Assembly (NCBI RefSeq): GCF_900105625.1
Contig: NZ_FNSD01000001.1
Span: 4,650,001 to 4,714,000, forward strand
Reading direction: 5' to 3'
DNA: 64,000 nt
DNA from: Terriglobus roseus
GTDB lineage: Bacteria; Acidobacteriota; Terriglobia; Terriglobales; Acidobacteriaceae
Program-made: the position numbers and the translations under genes
Shown: positions 8,401 through 16,097 of the stretch, one piece after another
Layout: the number at the start of each line of letters is the position of its first letter
Numbering within the stretch: the stretch's first letter is position 1
Notes under the pieces: model-generated
Told to the model about the DNA's origin: nothing
What the model saw: the letters and a program-made list of their open reading frames with translations, nothing else
Databases searched by the model: none

Positions 8401-10017
8401 ATCGAGATCAAGGTTGCGCAGGGCGCAAAGCCCGGCGAGGGTGGTCAGCTGCCCGGACACAAGGTCACCGGCCTCATCGCCCGTCTGCGCCACGCGCAGC
8501 CCGGCGTGCCGCTGATCTCGCCTCCGCCGCACCATGACATCTACTCCATCGAAGATCTGGCGGAGTTGATCCACGATCTGAAGCGTGTGAACCCTCGGGC
8601 TGCCGTGGGCGTCAAGCTGGTTTCCAGCTGCGGCGTCGGCACGGTCGCCGCGGGTGTAGCAAAAGCGTATGCGGACTACGTCGTTATTGCCGGCAACGTC
8701 GGCGGTACCGGCGCGGCTGCGCTGTCCTCGATTAAGTACGCGGGCAATCCGTGGGAACTGGGCCTTGCCGAAGCGCACCAGACGCTGATGGCGAACGGCA
8801 TGCGCGGACGCGTCCGCCTGCGTACGGACGGCGGTCTCTCCACCGCTCGCGACGTGCTGATCGCAGCGTTGCTTGGTGCGGATGAATACGCCTTTGGCAC
8901 CGCAGTCCTCGTCGTGCTTGGTTGCGACATGGCGCGTCAGTGCCACCTGAACACCTGTCCGACGGGCATCGCGACGCAGAAGCCTGAGCTTCGCGCACGC
9001 TTCCGTGGCAAGCCCGAACACGTCGTTCGCTTCTTCGAACAGCTCTCCGGCGACCTGCAGGCCATGCTTGCGCGTTATGGCCTGGCCTCCATCGAAGATG
9101 CCATCGGCCGTGTCGACCTGCTGGAGCAGGTACGCTTCGACGGCGGCCTGGACCTGTCGCCCATGCTGGTGCAGGAGGGCAACGGCCCGCGCAAGTGGGA
9201 CGGCATCCGTAACGATCGTCCTGAGATGGAACCTGCTCTGGATGATGAATGGGTCGCACCTGCCGTCGCTGCTTTCGAGAAAGGCGAGTCCTACACGGTC
9301 ACCGGCAACATCTCCAATAAGGATCGTGCCGTCGGTGCGCGGATTGCAGGCGAGATCTCTCTCGTGCAGGCCAGGGCAGAATCGCCCATGCCGGTGCCGG
9401 ATGTGACCATCCAGCTCACCGGTACGGCTGGCCAGAGCTTCGGTGCTTTCGCCCTGGAAGGCATGAAGCTGCAACTGACGGGCGAAGCGAATGACTTCGT
9501 CGGCAAGGGCCTCAGCGGCGGCGAGATCGCCATCCGTGCACGTGGTCTCGCAAAGACGCAGAGCGGAGCGCACGTCCTTCTCGGCAATGTCGCACTGTAC
9601 GGCGCAACGGCCGGAAGGCTGTTCGCTGCAGGGCAGGCTGGTGAGCGCTTTGCCGTTCGGAACTCCGGCGCAACCGCCGTCGTTGCTGCTGTGGGCGATC
9701 ACGGGTGCGAGTACATGACGGGCGGTACCGTCGTCGTGCTCGGACCTATCGGTCTCAACTTCGGTGCCGGCATGACCGGTGGTATCGCGTGGCTCTATGA
9801 CGTGGATGGCACCGTACTCTCGGAGACGCGGTACCACGCCGACTTCCTGCAGGCCATACCCTTCGGCGAAACCGACGAAGCAGCACAGGCGGAACTTAAA
9901 GCGTTGCTGGAAGAACATGGCGCTAAGAGCGAAAGCACACGCGCCGCCCGCTTCCTCGGCGACTGGGAGAACCACTCGAAGAAGTTCCTTCGCATGGTTC
10001 CCATCCCGCAGGTGTAG
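5488..10017 (+). CDS. gltB: Glutamate synthase large (alpha) subunit
   Basis: Transfers the amide of glutamine to 2-oxoglutarate. The 1509 residues match the bacterial GltB length. The class-II amidotransferase domain starts at the catalytic cysteine in FDRDSCGVGFVA (Cys32, after a short propeptide). The FMN-binding synthase domain spans about 830-1190 with GGKSNTGEGGED. The 3Fe-4S ligands are in GCDMARQCHLNTCPTG (cysteines near 1146, 1152 and 1157), and the C-terminal GXGXG beta-helix follows. The NAD(P)H-oxidising small subunit gltD is not next to it: the next gene is an acyl-CoA synthetase. It is divergent from the ArgR-controlled operon and may share that control region. A ferredoxin-dependent enzyme is the alternative, but the overall form fits the NADPH-type alpha subunit. 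Confidence 0.95.
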   Translation: MDTCLSTSRSEGVSARKPVRSLVDSRFDRDSCGVGFVADSGNVASHKVLTDALTALARLAHRGAVAADGKSSDGVGIMSAVPRALLLAETGVTLDDAQPLGVGVVFVREKDANTCVVLDDCLAEQGITVLKWRDVPVKPEILGEIALGTMPEIQHVLVTGAPEDFERKLYLARKTFERRLEAGEVTGYVASLSSKTMVYKSMCSGRLLPEFYPDLQNESFTTSFALFHQRYATNTTPAWHRAQPGRTLAHNGEINTVWGNRARMEARYSTLPAECQPILTKDGTDSTSLDETVELLLHNGRTVAEAIRVLLPPAVAGRESAFLKYHMDTMEPWDGPAALGFTDGRYVGAALDRNGLRPCRFAITTDGLVVAGSEAGLVDLDPETVIHSGRLGPGQMIVVDLQEKKIYENEQLLDLFDADGSYAALIDDTTISAEWVDLPPTDFEAIAKSQRNFGYTKEDVRMVLTPMATDGKDAVWSMGDDTPLAYLAKTPRPVYGYFRQRFAQVTNPAIDPLREAIVVSLHTRLGPWSHMLNKQASLRGMALASPFLSIGKLESLRQGKYPHSDTLRMRELKCVFSSRFSLEVGVEALCNNAVELVREGVEILLLSDRNADAELLPIPMAIAVSVVHHALVKAGLRTATGIAVEAGDVRDVHHAAVLIGYGAGAVCPWLALETARATAGPDGDAKVPETKMLKAFDAGLAKIMSKMGVSVVDSYRGAYPFDILGLSNEVVDRCFPNTPAPLGGAGFAEIEHGIRTLWGAPVSPDLQAKIDLPDYGWVKFRKADVAEPHAWQPSNVKALQSVVGSARNVALPEDQSKAFQIYSNAVGTKESPTVLRELLEIRPAGPELDLEKVEAPRSMMKRFIASAMSLGSLSPEAHTTITIAMNTIGGKSNTGEGGEDSDVYRPHPGNRRVPQPGEASVFVSKPSAGGVAVAEPMVEAPAVHSFLNNKIKQVASGRFGVTAEYLAHAEEIEIKVAQGAKPGEGGQLPGHKVTGLIARLRHAQPGVPLISPPPHHDIYSIEDLAELIHDLKRVNPRAAVGVKLVSSCGVGTVAAGVAKAYADYVVIAGNVGGTGAAALSSIKYAGNPWELGLAEAHQTLMANGMRGRVRLRTDGGLSTARDVLIAALLGADEYAFGTAVLVVLGCDMARQCHLNTCPTGIATQKPELRARFRGKPEHVVRFFEQLSGDLQAMLARYGLASIEDAIGRVDLLEQVRFDGGLDLSPMLVQEGNGPRKWDGIRNDRPEMEPALDDEWVAPAVAAFEKGESYTVTGNISNKDRAVGARIAGEISLVQARAESPMPVPDVTIQLTGTAGQSFGAFALEGMKLQLTGEANDFVGKGLSGGEIAIRARGLAKTQSGAHVLLGNVALYGATAGRLFAAGQAGERFAVRNSGATAVVAAVGDHGCEYMTGGTVVVLGPIGLNFGAGMTGGIAWLYDVDGTVLSETRYHADFLQAIPFGETDEAAQAELKALLEEHGAKSESTRAARFLGDWENHSKKFLRMVPIPQV

Positions 10018-10040
10018 AAGAACAAAACTCCCACCAGGTG

Positions 10041-10069
10041 CCCCATTCTTTGCGAAGCAAAGGGTGGGG
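10041..10069. repeat. CCCCATTCTTTGC hairpin, copy 1
   Basis: Inverted repeat with left arm ccccattctttgc and right arm gcaaagggtgggg around a GAA loop, 25 bp after the gltB stop. One or two G-T pairs break the symmetry. It shares its core with the second copy 42 bp on, so it is a repeat-family member that may also act as a transcript end. Confidence 0.75.
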
Positions 10070-10111
10070 TATGGCCGTTCGGCAGAGACCATAATTCACA
10101 TTACGTGCGAA

Positions 10112-10151
10112 TACCCCATTCTTTCGCGATGAAGCGCGAGAGAATGGGGTA
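10112..10151. repeat. CCCCATTCTTTCGCG hairpin, copy 2
   Basis: Inverted repeat: left arm taccccattctttcgcg, loop atgaa, right arm with the complementary agaatggggta. Only one position mismatches. It is clearly related to copy 1. Paired hairpins of this type in intergenic space resemble REP/BIME-like dispersed elements; the genome-wide count cannot be judged from this window. Confidence 0.75.
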
Positions 10152-10301
10152 CCCGATCTTGTTGCCGGCCGCGAAGGATAAGCGCCCAGCTCTGCCGTGA
10201 CAAGCTCCCGAGGATGTCACGCCCCCCCCAGCGTTTTCCCTCAAGCAACACCACCGATGTAGCATGGCCCGTGGGCGATCAACATCGCCGCAGGGGAGTT
10301 C

Positions 10302-12062
10302 ATGCAGCTGCGTACGTTGAACGATGTCTTTCGGAATGCCACCTCGCGTGGCGAGTCTCGCGCAATTCTTACGCCCAGCGGCGACCAGTGGTTACCCATC
10401 TCCTGCAACGCGTTGTACTGGCGCACACGACGCCTGGCGGCCTGGCTGCTTGCACATGGCATTCACAAAGGAGATCGCGTCGCGCTGATCGCAGAGAACC
10501 GATGGGAGTGGCCCGTGACGGACTTTGCCTGTCTCGCCATTGGCGCCATCGATGTTCCCATGTTCCCGACGCTTACGTCCGATCAGACAGCCGCACAGCT
10601 TCGCGACAGCGGGGCTAAGATCGTCTTTGTTTCAACGCCTGACCTCGCCACCAAGGTACTGAAGGCGGATCTTGATGTGACTGTCGTCGTCATGGAAGCG
10701 AACGGGCAGCACATTGCCTTCGCAGACCTGGTCGCGGGCGATGAGCCGGGAACGCGTGATGCAGAGTTCGATGCCACGCTGAATGCCATCGAGCCCTCTG
10801 ACATTGCAACCATCATCTACACCTCCGGGACCACCGGCGATGCCAAGGGCGTTGTCCTGACACACGGAAACATCGCATCGAACCTCACGGAGACCACAGA
10901 CCTTTTCCGCTTCGGTGCAGACGACCTCATGGTTTCGTTTCTGCCGTTGTCGCATGTCACCGCGCGGCACATCGACTATCTCTTTTACGCAGAGAACGTC
11001 ACGCTCGCGTATGTCAGCCGACCGGAACGCGTACTGCCAGCGATGGCCGCGGTAAAGCCCACCATTTTTGTCGCGGTGCCACGAGTCTATGAGCGAGTGC
11101 GGCAGTCGGCCGAGGGCAAGGCTCTCAAGGCCGGTGGTCTGAAAGCGAAGATCTTTGCCTGGGCGATCAAGACGGGCGGCGAGCATCGCAACAAGGTGGC
11201 GCAGGCGCAGGGCGATCCGTCCTCCATCGCCTGGAAGATCGCCAGCAAGCTCGTCTACAGCAAGCTGCGTGAGGCCTTTGGTGGCCGCGTAAAGGTCTTC
11301 GTTGCAGGCGGCGCTCCGCTGGGCATCGACTTGGCACGCTGGTTCGCGGATGCAGGCATTCCGATCTTCGAAGGCTATGGCCTCACGGAAACATCGCCAG
11401 TGATCGCGGTCAACCTGCCCGGCAAAAACAAGCTCGGCACCATTGGCCCGAAGTTGAAGAATCTCGACGTCCGTTTCGCAGAGGACGGCGAACTGGAAGT
11501 TCGCGGTCCCAGCGTCTTCCAGGGGTACTGGCAGAAACCCGAGCAGACCGCGGCCGTGATGGATGGCGAGTGGTTCAGGACGGGCGACATTGGCGCCGTG
11601 GATTCAGAGGGCTTCCTCTCCATCACGGACCGCAAGCGCGAACTCATCAAGACGGTCAGCGGCAAGTTCATTGCACCGCAGCCCATTGAGAACAAGTTAA
11701 AGGTCTCTCCGCTGATCGGCTTCGCCGCGCTGCAGGGAGACACCCGCAAGTACGTCACGGCCATCGTCTCGCCGAACCTTGTGGCGCTGGATGAGTGGGC
11801 CAGGGAGCAGGGAATCAGTACCGCTGATCGTGCTGCGCTCGTGCGTGAGCCAAAGGTCATTGCCCGATACCAGCAGGAGTTCGATCGCGTGAACGCCGAT
11901 GCTTCGCCGTGGGAGAAGGTGAAGCGATTCCGCCTTGTACCCGATGAGTGGACTGTGGATTCAGGCGAGATGACGCCCAGCCTCAAGTTGAAACGCCGTA
12001 TCGTCGCCGCGAAGTATGCCTCGGAGATCGATGCGCTCTACACGGGTGCGGAGGCTGAATGA
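10302..12062 (+). CDS. Long-chain acyl-CoA synthetase (AMP-forming)
   Basis: ANL-superfamily adenylating enzyme that activates fatty acids with ATP and CoA. The 586 residues contain the P-loop YTSGTTGDAKGVVLTHGN (about 172-189), GYGLTETSPVIAV, the hinge-side EWFRTGDIG, and the C-terminal SLKLKRR region with the catalytic lysine. A long linker (KALKAGGLKAKIFAWAIKTG) between the two halves is typical of FadD15-type long-chain synthetases. The ATG is at 10302, 13 bp after a gcagggga stretch. The stop overlaps the next start (ATGA), so the acid phosphatase is co-translated. The exact chain-length preference cannot be read from the sequence. Confidence 0.88.
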   Translation: MQLRTLNDVFRNATSRGESRAILTPSGDQWLPISCNALYWRTRRLAAWLLAHGIHKGDRVALIAENRWEWPVTDFACLAIGAIDVPMFPTLTSDQTAAQLRDSGAKIVFVSTPDLATKVLKADLDVTVVVMEANGQHIAFADLVAGDEPGTRDAEFDATLNAIEPSDIATIIYTSGTTGDAKGVVLTHGNIASNLTETTDLFRFGADDLMVSFLPLSHVTARHIDYLFYAENVTLAYVSRPERVLPAMAAVKPTIFVAVPRVYERVRQSAEGKALKAGGLKAKIFAWAIKTGGEHRNKVAQAQGDPSSIAWKIASKLVYSKLREAFGGRVKVFVAGGAPLGIDLARWFADAGIPIFEGYGLTETSPVIAVNLPGKNKLGTIGPKLKNLDVRFAEDGELEVRGPSVFQGYWQKPEQTAAVMDGEWFRTGDIGAVDSEGFLSITDRKRELIKTVSGKFIAPQPIENKLKVSPLIGFAALQGDTRKYVTAIVSPNLVALDEWAREQGISTADRAALVREPKVIARYQQEFDRVNADASPWEKVKRFRLVPDEWTVDSGEMTPSLKLKRRIVAAKYASEIDALYTGAEAE

Positions 12063-12856
12063 GACGGTCACTCACAGGTGTGCTTACGCTAGCGATGATC
12101 TGGAGCTCGGTAGCCCATGCGCAGGCTGCGGGGCATCCGCCGACCTGCCCGAATCTTCGCAGGGCACCAACTCATCCCACTGCATCCCAGATGCTCGCGG
12201 TCCAGGAGCAGGCTGCGGCAGATCCCACCGTAATCCTCGCGCCGGAGCCACTGGGCAACATCGGCGTACTTCGCTACGCACTCCGCGACTATGCGGATTG
12301 CACGGGTGACGCGGGCTGCTACTGGACGGATCTTGACGCGCAGACGAAGCGGGCGCTCAACGCTCTGGAGGACGGTGTCAAGGCATCGCCAAGGGGAGCG
12401 AAGCTCGCGCTGGTGCTCGATATCGATGAGACATCGCTCTCCAGCTATTGTGAGGCGGTCGCCGAGGATTTCGGCTACATTCCCGACAGATGGGAAAAAT
12501 GGATCGTCTCAAACGAGGCCGTGATCCCCATCGCAGGAACCGTTCGGCTGGCAAAACGGGCGCAGGAGCTGGGTGTCTCGGTGTTCTTCATCACGGGTAG
12601 GCCGGAGGCACAGCGGGCGGCGACGGAAGCAAATCTGACCGCCGCCGGCTACGCCGGGTGGAAGCATCTGTCGCTCAAGCAGCCCGGCATCGTCTATGCG
12701 TCGACAGGCGCTTACAAGGCGGCGGAGCGGGCGAGAATCAAAGCAGACGGCTATACCTTGTTGCTGAACATGGGCGACCAGTGGAACGATCTGCAGGGCG
12801 AACCGATGGCGCTGCACAGCGTGAAACTTCCAAATCCCTTCTACTACCTTCCGTGA
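12059..12856 (+). CDS. Secreted HAD-family acid phosphatase
   Basis: Predicted exported phosphomonoesterase of the HAD IIIB acid phosphatase family. A signal peptide covers about residues 1-22 (hydrophobic LTLAMIWSSVAHAQA). The nucleophile motif is LVLDIDETS with Asp121 and Asp123. Motif II is VFFITGRPE, and the C-terminal acidic motif is NMGDQWNDLQG. The 265-residue size fits class-B/vegetative-storage-protein-like members. The gene overlaps the acyl-CoA synthetase by 4 bp, but no functional link is obvious. Cysteines at about 81 and 87 could form an envelope disulfide. The substrate is unknown. Confidence 0.82.
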   Translation: MRRSLTGVLTLAMIWSSVAHAQAAGHPPTCPNLRRAPTHPTASQMLAVQEQAAADPTVILAPEPLGNIGVLRYALRDYADCTGDAGCYWTDLDAQTKRALNALEDGVKASPRGAKLALVLDIDETSLSSYCEAVAEDFGYIPDRWEKWIVSNEAVIPIAGTVRLAKRAQELGVSVFFITGRPEAQRAATEANLTAAGYAGWKHLSLKQPGIVYASTGAYKAAERARIKADGYTLLLNMGDQWNDLQGEPMALHSVKLPNPFYYLP

Positions 12857-12995
12857 AAAGATCAGGGTTCGAAGTTCGTGCTGTCCTCTCTCGCGACAAT
12901 TTCTCTTGTCTTGGCTGCCATAAAAGGGGTACAAGTATGGGGCTGGGCAGGACTTGACCTTCCCCGCCCTAACCCCGCGTCAGAAAGCCAACCCA

Positions 12996-13253
12996 ATGCG
13001 TAGCTCCGCTGAGACAGTTTTGCGAGAGGTCATGGATATCCGGCAGGCTGCTGGTTATCTGGGGATCAGCAGTGACACGCTGTACCGTTACGCGTCGGAG
13101 GGGTTTGTACCGGCTTTCAAACTGGGAAATCGCTGGCGCTTCAAAAAGAGCCTGCTGGATTCCTGGATGGATCGTCAGTCAGGCGCCTCCGCCACTCCTG
13201 CACTCACTGAAGTGAAACCACGAGAGAAGAAGCCCGCCCGGGCAGCGATGTAA
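12996..13253 (+). CDS. Excisionase-like helix-turn-helix protein
   Basis: Small DNA-binding protein of the MerR-like excisionase (HTH_17) type. The core is VMDIRQAAGYLGISSDTLYRYASEGFVPAFKLGNRWRF, the usual helix-turn-helix plus wing, followed by KKSLLDSWMDRQ. A basic Lys/Arg/Pro tail ends the protein. ATG 12996 gives 85 residues. A longer form from TTG 12954 and a shorter one from ATG 13032 are possible, and none has a strong ribosome binding site. No integrase, recombinase or att-like site is nearby, so it is more likely a chromosomal regulator than a phage excisionase. Targets are unknown. Confidence 0.7.
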   Translation: MRSSAETVLREVMDIRQAAGYLGISSDTLYRYASEGFVPAFKLGNRWRFKKSLLDSWMDRQSGASATPALTEVKPREKKPARAAM

Positions 13254-13398
13254 ACTCGTCGCACAAGACACCCATGAAGAGGTAAATCGTGTAAGTTGCC
13301 TCTTATGAGCGATTTGAGGGTGGCACGAATCACTCGCGTAAGTGTTATTTAGAAGTCTCCATCTTTGACCGCGACTGCGGCGACCGCGGCAGCCAAGT

Positions 13399-13480
13399 CC
13401 TTTGTTATCTAGTTTTGCGTGTAAGGCAATGGAATCTAATTTTTAGCGTCCCCCTCTGCTAGCCCTTTGTTATCTAGTTT
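13399..13480. repeat. Two direct repeats of CCTTTGTTATCTAGTTT
   Basis: The 17-mer occurs at 13399-13415 and exactly again at 13464-13480, 65 bp apart. A degenerate relative (gtgttatttagaag) occurs near 13341-13355. The second copy is followed by agaaaatagcggggggagg. The stretch 13254-13506 holds no convincing gene. It separates convergent genes (HTH protein and metallophosphoesterase). Function unknown. Confidence 0.7.
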
Positions 13481-13506
13481 AGAAAATAGCGGGGGGAGGC
13501 TGCTGG

Positions 13507-14370
13507 CTACGCTGGTTGAAGTGTCAGCAAGGTGAGTTCTGGCGGGCAGTTAAATCGGAATGGCAGGTGCATGCAGCCAAGCCCTCGATTCACATAAACC
13601 TGCGTCCCGGCTGCGACCTTGAAGAGCCCCTCGACGTACTTATCGCCCATCGCTGGCAACAGAAGAGCGGGCAAGAGTGGAATGCGCACCTGGCCGCCGT
13701 GTGTATGTCCCGCGAGCATCAGGTCCACCGGTGCAGTTGCCGCTACCGTGTCCACGAAGTCAGGTTCGTGTCCGAGCAGGACGATTGGTTCCCCTGCCTT
13801 CCGTTTTGGCACTGCGGTGGATAGGTTGGGCAGGTCAAAGTAGGCGTCTGCGATGCCTGCAATCCAGAGTCGGTCGCCACGGACGTCGATCGCGGTGTAC
13901 TCGTTATCCAGGGGCGTCAGGCCATGCAGTTTTAGCGCCTCGCGGATCTGCGGGCCAAGAAGAGCGTCGTGATTCCCCAGGGAGCAGTAGCGCAGAGGGC
14001 ATTCGACGCCGGACAGGATTGCTGCACAGCCGTCCGCATCCGCCAGGTTCCGTGCGATCCCACGATGCGACGTGATGTAATCGCCCGTGACTGCCAGCAG
14101 GTCTGGTTTCAGGCGGTTGACGGCACGCACTGCGTGCTCGACAAAGTACGGCTCATCGAACTCATGAAAGTGGATGTCGCTCAGTTGTGCGATCCGGAAG
14201 CCATGGAACGCCGTCGGCAGGTCCTTAATGTAGACCGTATGTTGTACGGTCATCAGCGCATGCCGCTCGATCTCGCCGGAATAGAGAGCAAGGGACGCCG
14301 CTGTGATGGCCGCACCGGTAAGAAAGCGTCTGCGAGTGAGAACGCGCTGTGCGAGCTGAAACGACGACAT
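13507..14370 (-). CDS. Tat-exported metallophosphoesterase (YkuE-like)
   Basis: Calcineurin-like phosphoesterase. The N-terminus has a twin-arginine signal (LTRRRFLTGAAITAASLAL, about residues 11-29), so the folded, metal-loaded enzyme is expected outside the cytoplasm. The metal-binding blocks are all present: IAQLSDIHFHEF, VTGDYIT, CSLGNHDAL, LLGHEPD and LAGHTHGGQVRIPLLP. The 287-residue length is normal for the YkuE group. It stands alone on the minus strand between two plus-strand genes. Substrates in this family range from lipid intermediates to phosphodiesters and cannot be predicted here. Confidence 0.87.
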   Translation of the reverse strand: MSSFQLAQRVLTRRRFLTGAAITAASLALYSGEIERHALMTVQHTVYIKDLPTAFHGFRIAQLSDIHFHEFDEPYFVEHAVRAVNRLKPDLLAVTGDYITSHRGIARNLADADGCAAILSGVECPLRYCSLGNHDALLGPQIREALKLHGLTPLDNEYTAIDVRGDRLWIAGIADAYFDLPNLSTAVPKRKAGEPIVLLGHEPDFVDTVAATAPVDLMLAGHTHGGQVRIPLLPALLLPAMGDKYVEGLFKVAAGTQVYVNRGLGCMHLPFRFNCPPELTLLTLQPA

Positions 14371-14432
14371 ACGTCATGATACCGGGCGGAGGTCGCCAGA
14401 ATCGCGGCACTTAGCCGTCGTATGATCGCGGA

Positions 14433-15560
14433 ATGGATCAACGAGCCAGATTGCGCGCCTTGGCGCCCCGAATGGCAGCCAAAGCACTTCCGGCGATGCT
14501 CATCACCCATCTGCCGGATGTTCGGTATCTGACGGGCTTCACTGGGTCGAACGCTGCGCTCGTCGTTGTGCGGGAACCGCGTCTGTCGGCTCGTCTGTTC
14601 ACCGACGGCCGATATACCGCGCAAGCTAAGGAAGAGGTTGCTGGGGCTACTGTACGGATCGCGCCCAAATCGGCTCTCGCCGAGGCCTGTGCCTACGCTG
14701 CCACGCACGCCGGCCGTTGTGGATTCGACCGGACGCAAACAACGGTCGCAACGCTGGTATCAATGCGCACGGCTGCTCGGAAGGCAGGCGCCAGGCCAGG
14801 CTTCTTCGCTCCCTTCGACGGTTCCATCGCGACGCTGCGGGCGGTAAAGGACGACGCGGAGGCGAAAGTCATGCGCCGGGCTGCCGCGCTGACCTGCGAC
14901 CTGTACGAAGGCCTCCTGTCGTGGGTGGAAGCGGGCATGCGCGAGCGCGACATCGCGGCGGAACTGGAGCATCGGGCACGGCTGGCGGGCGCTCAAGGCA
15001 TGAGTTTCGAGACGATCGTCGCTGCCGGCGAACGCAGCAGTCATCCGCATGCGCACGCGACAGACGCGATTCTACAACCGGGCGACCTGGTGACACTCGA
15101 CTTCGGCATCGTACTCGACGGTTACTGCTCCGATATGACACGCACCTTCGCTGTGGGATTCGGTGAGAGTCGAGTCCCGGCGAAGCTTAGGTCGCGCTGG
15201 GCGGAGCAGCGCGACGTCTTCGAAGCGGTCTTGGCCGCACAGGTGGCCGCTGTCCGTGCGGTCCGAACGGGTGTCACCTGCGGTGACGTCGACGAGGCCG
15301 CACGCTCGGTTCTGACCGAGTCGGGCTGGGGTAAGTTCTTTACGCACTCCACCGGACACGGTGTCGGATTGGAGATTCATGAGGGGCCCCGAGTCGCGAA
15401 AGGCCAGACCCAGCGACTCGAAGCTGGAATGGTGATTACAATCGAACCCGGGGTCTATCTGCCCGGCCGCTTCGGCGTGCGCATCGAAGATACCGTGCGG
15501 GTCACGGGCGAAGGCGCCGAGGTGTTGACGCCCGTGCACAAGGGCTGGTTAGAACTCTGA
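14433..15560 (+). CDS. Xaa-Pro aminopeptidase (M24B)
   Basis: Dinuclear-metal peptidase that removes N-terminal residues preceding proline. The N-terminal creatinase-like domain (about 1-135) begins with LITHLPDVRYLTGFTGSNA. The pita-bread catalytic domain has all five metal ligands in order: Asp223 (TLDFG), Asp234 (CSDMTRTF), His309 (TGHGVGLEIHEGP), Glu338 (TIEPGVY) and Glu352 (RIEDTV). The 375 residues correspond to the short PepQ/YqhT-like form rather than E. coli PepP. It precedes accBC by 37 bp in the same direction, an order also common in other bacteria (an inference from general knowledge of yqhT/efp/accB neighbourhoods; efp is absent here). Confidence 0.9.
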   Translation: MDQRARLRALAPRMAAKALPAMLITHLPDVRYLTGFTGSNAALVVVREPRLSARLFTDGRYTAQAKEEVAGATVRIAPKSALAEACAYAATHAGRCGFDRTQTTVATLVSMRTAARKAGARPGFFAPFDGSIATLRAVKDDAEAKVMRRAAALTCDLYEGLLSWVEAGMRERDIAAELEHRARLAGAQGMSFETIVAAGERSSHPHAHATDAILQPGDLVTLDFGIVLDGYCSDMTRTFAVGFGESRVPAKLRSRWAEQRDVFEAVLAAQVAAVRAVRTGVTCGDVDEAARSVLTESGWGKFFTHSTGHGVGLEIHEGPRVAKGQTQRLEAGMVITIEPGVYLPGRFGVRIEDTVRVTGEGAEVLTPVHKGWLEL

Positions 15561-15597
15561 GGGTAAGGCGGCCAGACATGGCCGATGGCAAAGGAAG

Positions 15598-16095
15598 ATG
15601 ATGGAAGAGAAAGATTTGCAGGAACTTCGGGATCTGGTTGGGTTTCTGAAGGACAACGGGATCGCCGAATTCGATCTGCATCGCGGCGAACAGCATGTGC
15701 GCATCAAGTTCGCACAGGCAGCAGTCGCCCCGGCGTTTGACGCGGCACAGTTGCAGCAATTCGCGGCAGCATCCGCAGCGGCACATGCTCCGGCTGTCCA
15801 CGCAGCGCCGATTGCGGCAGCGCCAGCCGCTGCGCCGGTTGTCGTGGAAGAAAAGCTGCACGAGGTGAAATCACCGATCGTTGGCACCTTCTACGAGAGC
15901 TCGGCACCAGGTGTTGCACCTTTCATCAAGGTGGGCGATGTGGTTGAGGTTGGCCAGGTGCTTTGCATTGTGGAAGCCATGAAGCTGATGAATGAGATCG
16001 AAAGCGATGTGGCGGGCGAAGTCGTCAAGATCATTGCGAAGAACGGCCAGCCGGTCGAGTATGGTCTACCGCTGTTCGCTGTGAGGCCGCGGTAA
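15598..16095 (+). CDS. accB: Biotin carboxyl carrier protein of acetyl-CoA carboxylase
   Basis: Carries the biotin that shuttles carboxyl groups in acetyl-CoA carboxylase. The 165 residues have the usual three parts: an N-terminal [21 protein letters not shown] segment, an Ala/Pro-rich flexible linker (about 50-84), and a C-terminal biotinyl domain with the biotinylation site [10 protein letters not shown] (Lys129). Two consecutive ATGs (15598 and 15601) leave a one-residue start ambiguity. accC follows after 2 bp, so they form an operon. The carboxyltransferase genes accA and accD are not in the window. Confidence 0.95.
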   Translation: MMEEKDLQELRDLVGFLKDNGIAEFDLHRGEQHVRIKFAQAAVAPAFDAAQLQQFAAASAAAHAPAVHAAPIAAAPAAAPVVVEEKLHEVKSPIVGTFYESSAPGVAPFIKVGDVVEVGQVLCIVEAMKLMNEIESDVAGEVVKIIAKNGQPVEYGLPLFAVRPR

Positions 16096-16097
16096 GC

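Noticed and set aside
8320-10092. 590-codon open frame on the minus strand inside gltB
   Set aside because: High-GC antisense shadow of a strongly conserved gene; its translation shows no family pattern.
13399-13480. CRISPR array
   Set aside because: Only two exact 17-bp copies and no cas genes.
12996-13506. Prophage or integrative element signalled by the excisionase-like gene
   Set aside because: No integrase, phage structural gene or att-like repeat near a tRNA; the direct repeats are too short and lie in a gene gap.
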